DNA of 64,000 nucleotides, taken from contig NW_002476507.1 of NCBI RefSeq assembly GCF_000189635.1, positions 558,001 to 622,000 on the forward strand. The letters run 5' to 3'. Shown one piece after another: positions 62,813-64,000 of this stretch. The notes beneath the pieces were generated by a model. That model made no database searches. It worked only from the letters and a program-made list of their open reading frames with translations, and had not been told where the DNA came from. A program made the translations under genes and the position numbers. The DNA comes from Tetrahymena thermophila SB210 (Eukaryota > Ciliophora > Oligohymenophorea > Hymenostomatida > Tetrahymenidae). Each line of letters begins with the position of its first letter. The first letter of the stretch is position 1.

Positions 62813-64000
62813 TCAGGATTATATTTCATCTTGAATGTTAAATTATATCAGATTTTATATTTTATCATCAAATTTAAATGATCTTTTTGGTAAACCCTTT
62901 CTCTAGGCATAGTTTGTAGCATTGGTAGTTGTTTAAGCGTTTTCAACGGTTAAAATATACCCTTTTTCTGTATGTAAATTACCATAAGAATTAGATCTTA
63001 AATTAGAATGTAAATGTTATTAACTATTTTGGCTATGATTGTTATTGTTGTTTGTGTTATTGCTTGTATTTAAGTTGTTTGTTAAGTTTAAGTTTTGCTA
63101 GGTTTATGGTGGTTAGTTAGAATTCAAATACTATTTTAATTCTCTCTAGCCACCTATTGCTGAGCTGCCACGAGATTTATAATTATTTTTTTCTTTGTTT
63201 TCAATTATAACATTCATATTTTTATTATTCATTTCTTAAAGAATATTTTGTGAGATGCTGCTGTTTGCATGATTTAAGAATTATTATGAAGATGGTGTTA
63301 TAGAGTTTTAATAATGTTTTGGAGATATGCTGTTAAAGTATGCATTTGTGCTATTTTAATTTAGATTCTAGTTATTAGAGTATCCATGTAAGCTTGGAAT
63401 ATTAACAACTCTGCTAGAGCTATAACTTACGGGAGCTAAATAAGCATTATTTTAATTGGAATTACTATTTAAAGAAGAATTAGCATAAAGTTTAGGCTCT
63501 ATTTTGACTCGCTGTATGCTTAAGAATTCATTTCTGTTTTGTTAAAGCGCGTTGCTGTTATTAGACTATTAAATGTATACTAGCGTTCCATTAGAATTAA
63601 CTGTGTTTCTTACTATAGCATCTTCTTTAATTTTTAAAAAGACCGCTTTATTTCCATTTTACATTAGAGGACGAGAAGAAGTTGAGGAAAGAGGAGTTAT
63701 TCCATTATTTTAATTCTAATTATATTGGTTTAAATTATTTCTGTAAAGTTATCCAGCTATTGAGGAAGATTGAGGTCTTATTGAAATTTTTGCTTGAGCT
63801 GTAATATTATTTGTGGTTTCTAATACCTAAGTAAGACCTCTTGTATGAGATAACTATTAAAGCTTAACAGATTCTTACTCATTTAAGCATCTTGAAGCTT
63901 CTTCTTTTGCCATTTATAATTCTCTTTTAAGTTGGTCTAATTTGTAAGATAGTTCTTATCTTCCTGACTCTGGTCTCATATTAAGCTAAATGTTATTATT
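62813..64000 (-). CDS. Asn/Ser/Gln-rich protein, C-terminal part (5' partial)
   Basis: Open frame of 395 residues running from the window edge (64000) to TGA at 62815-62813; the 5' end lies beyond the window. The first 60 residues look coiled-coil (ELSYKLDQLKRELQMAKEE). The rest is Asn/Ser/Gln-rich low complexity with short ordered stretches (VFLKIKEDAIVRNT, LSIQRVKIEPKLY, NMNVIIENKEKNN) and an ending KRSFKFDDKIQNL. There are many in-frame TAA/TAG codons and no TGA until the end. No domain or family recognised. Convergent with the nuclear-envelope gene. Confidence 0.72.

Overview
The window looks like macronuclear DNA of an oligohymenophorean ciliate, most likely Tetrahymena or a close relative. 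It is extremely AT-rich. Long reading frames stay open only if TAA and TAG are read as glutamine, and every gene I could close ends in TGA. Introns are GT...AG and about 48-700 bp long, which argues against Paramecium (introns of 20-34 nt). I saw no telomere (G4T2) repeats, rRNA, convincing tRNA or CRISPR. All gene models were read by hand with the ciliate code; exon phases were checked arithmetically.

1-17.8 kb is a tandem array of paralogous six-transmembrane K+ channels with a C-terminal cyclic-nucleotide-binding domain: one partial gene (1-2406), three complete genes (2952-7192, 9522-13349, 14059-17843) and one chimeric, internally deleted relic (about 7847-9165). All share one intron position between the C-linker and the cNMP domain, a Cys/His cluster after that domain, and a distal conserved block in an otherwise Asn/Gln-rich tail.

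18.6-29.2 kb carries metabolic and membrane genes: a four-TM membrane protein of unknown family (minus), an SLC2/MFS sugar transporter (plus), and two tandem MDR oxidoreductases (minus) with identical exon structure. 30.4-44.7 kb holds a low-complexity coiled-coil protein (minus), the dynein-assembly factor kintoun/DNAAF2 (plus), a galactokinase-family GHMP kinase (minus) and an XRN2/Rat1-type nuclear exoribonuclease (plus).

44.7-53.7 kb is gene-poor. It contains one calmodulin-like EF-hand protein (minus) and a GC-richer stretch with strong inverted repeats that may be a structured RNA. 53.7-64 kb holds a very large LRR-like/Gln-rich protein (minus), a Man1/Src1/Heh-type inner nuclear membrane protein (plus) and the 3' part of an Asn-rich protein (minus, running off the window). 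Genes are monocistronic on both strands with no operon logic; likely functional themes are ciliary motility (kintoun, channels, Ca2+ sensor), sugar uptake and phosphorylation, and nuclear RNA and envelope biology.
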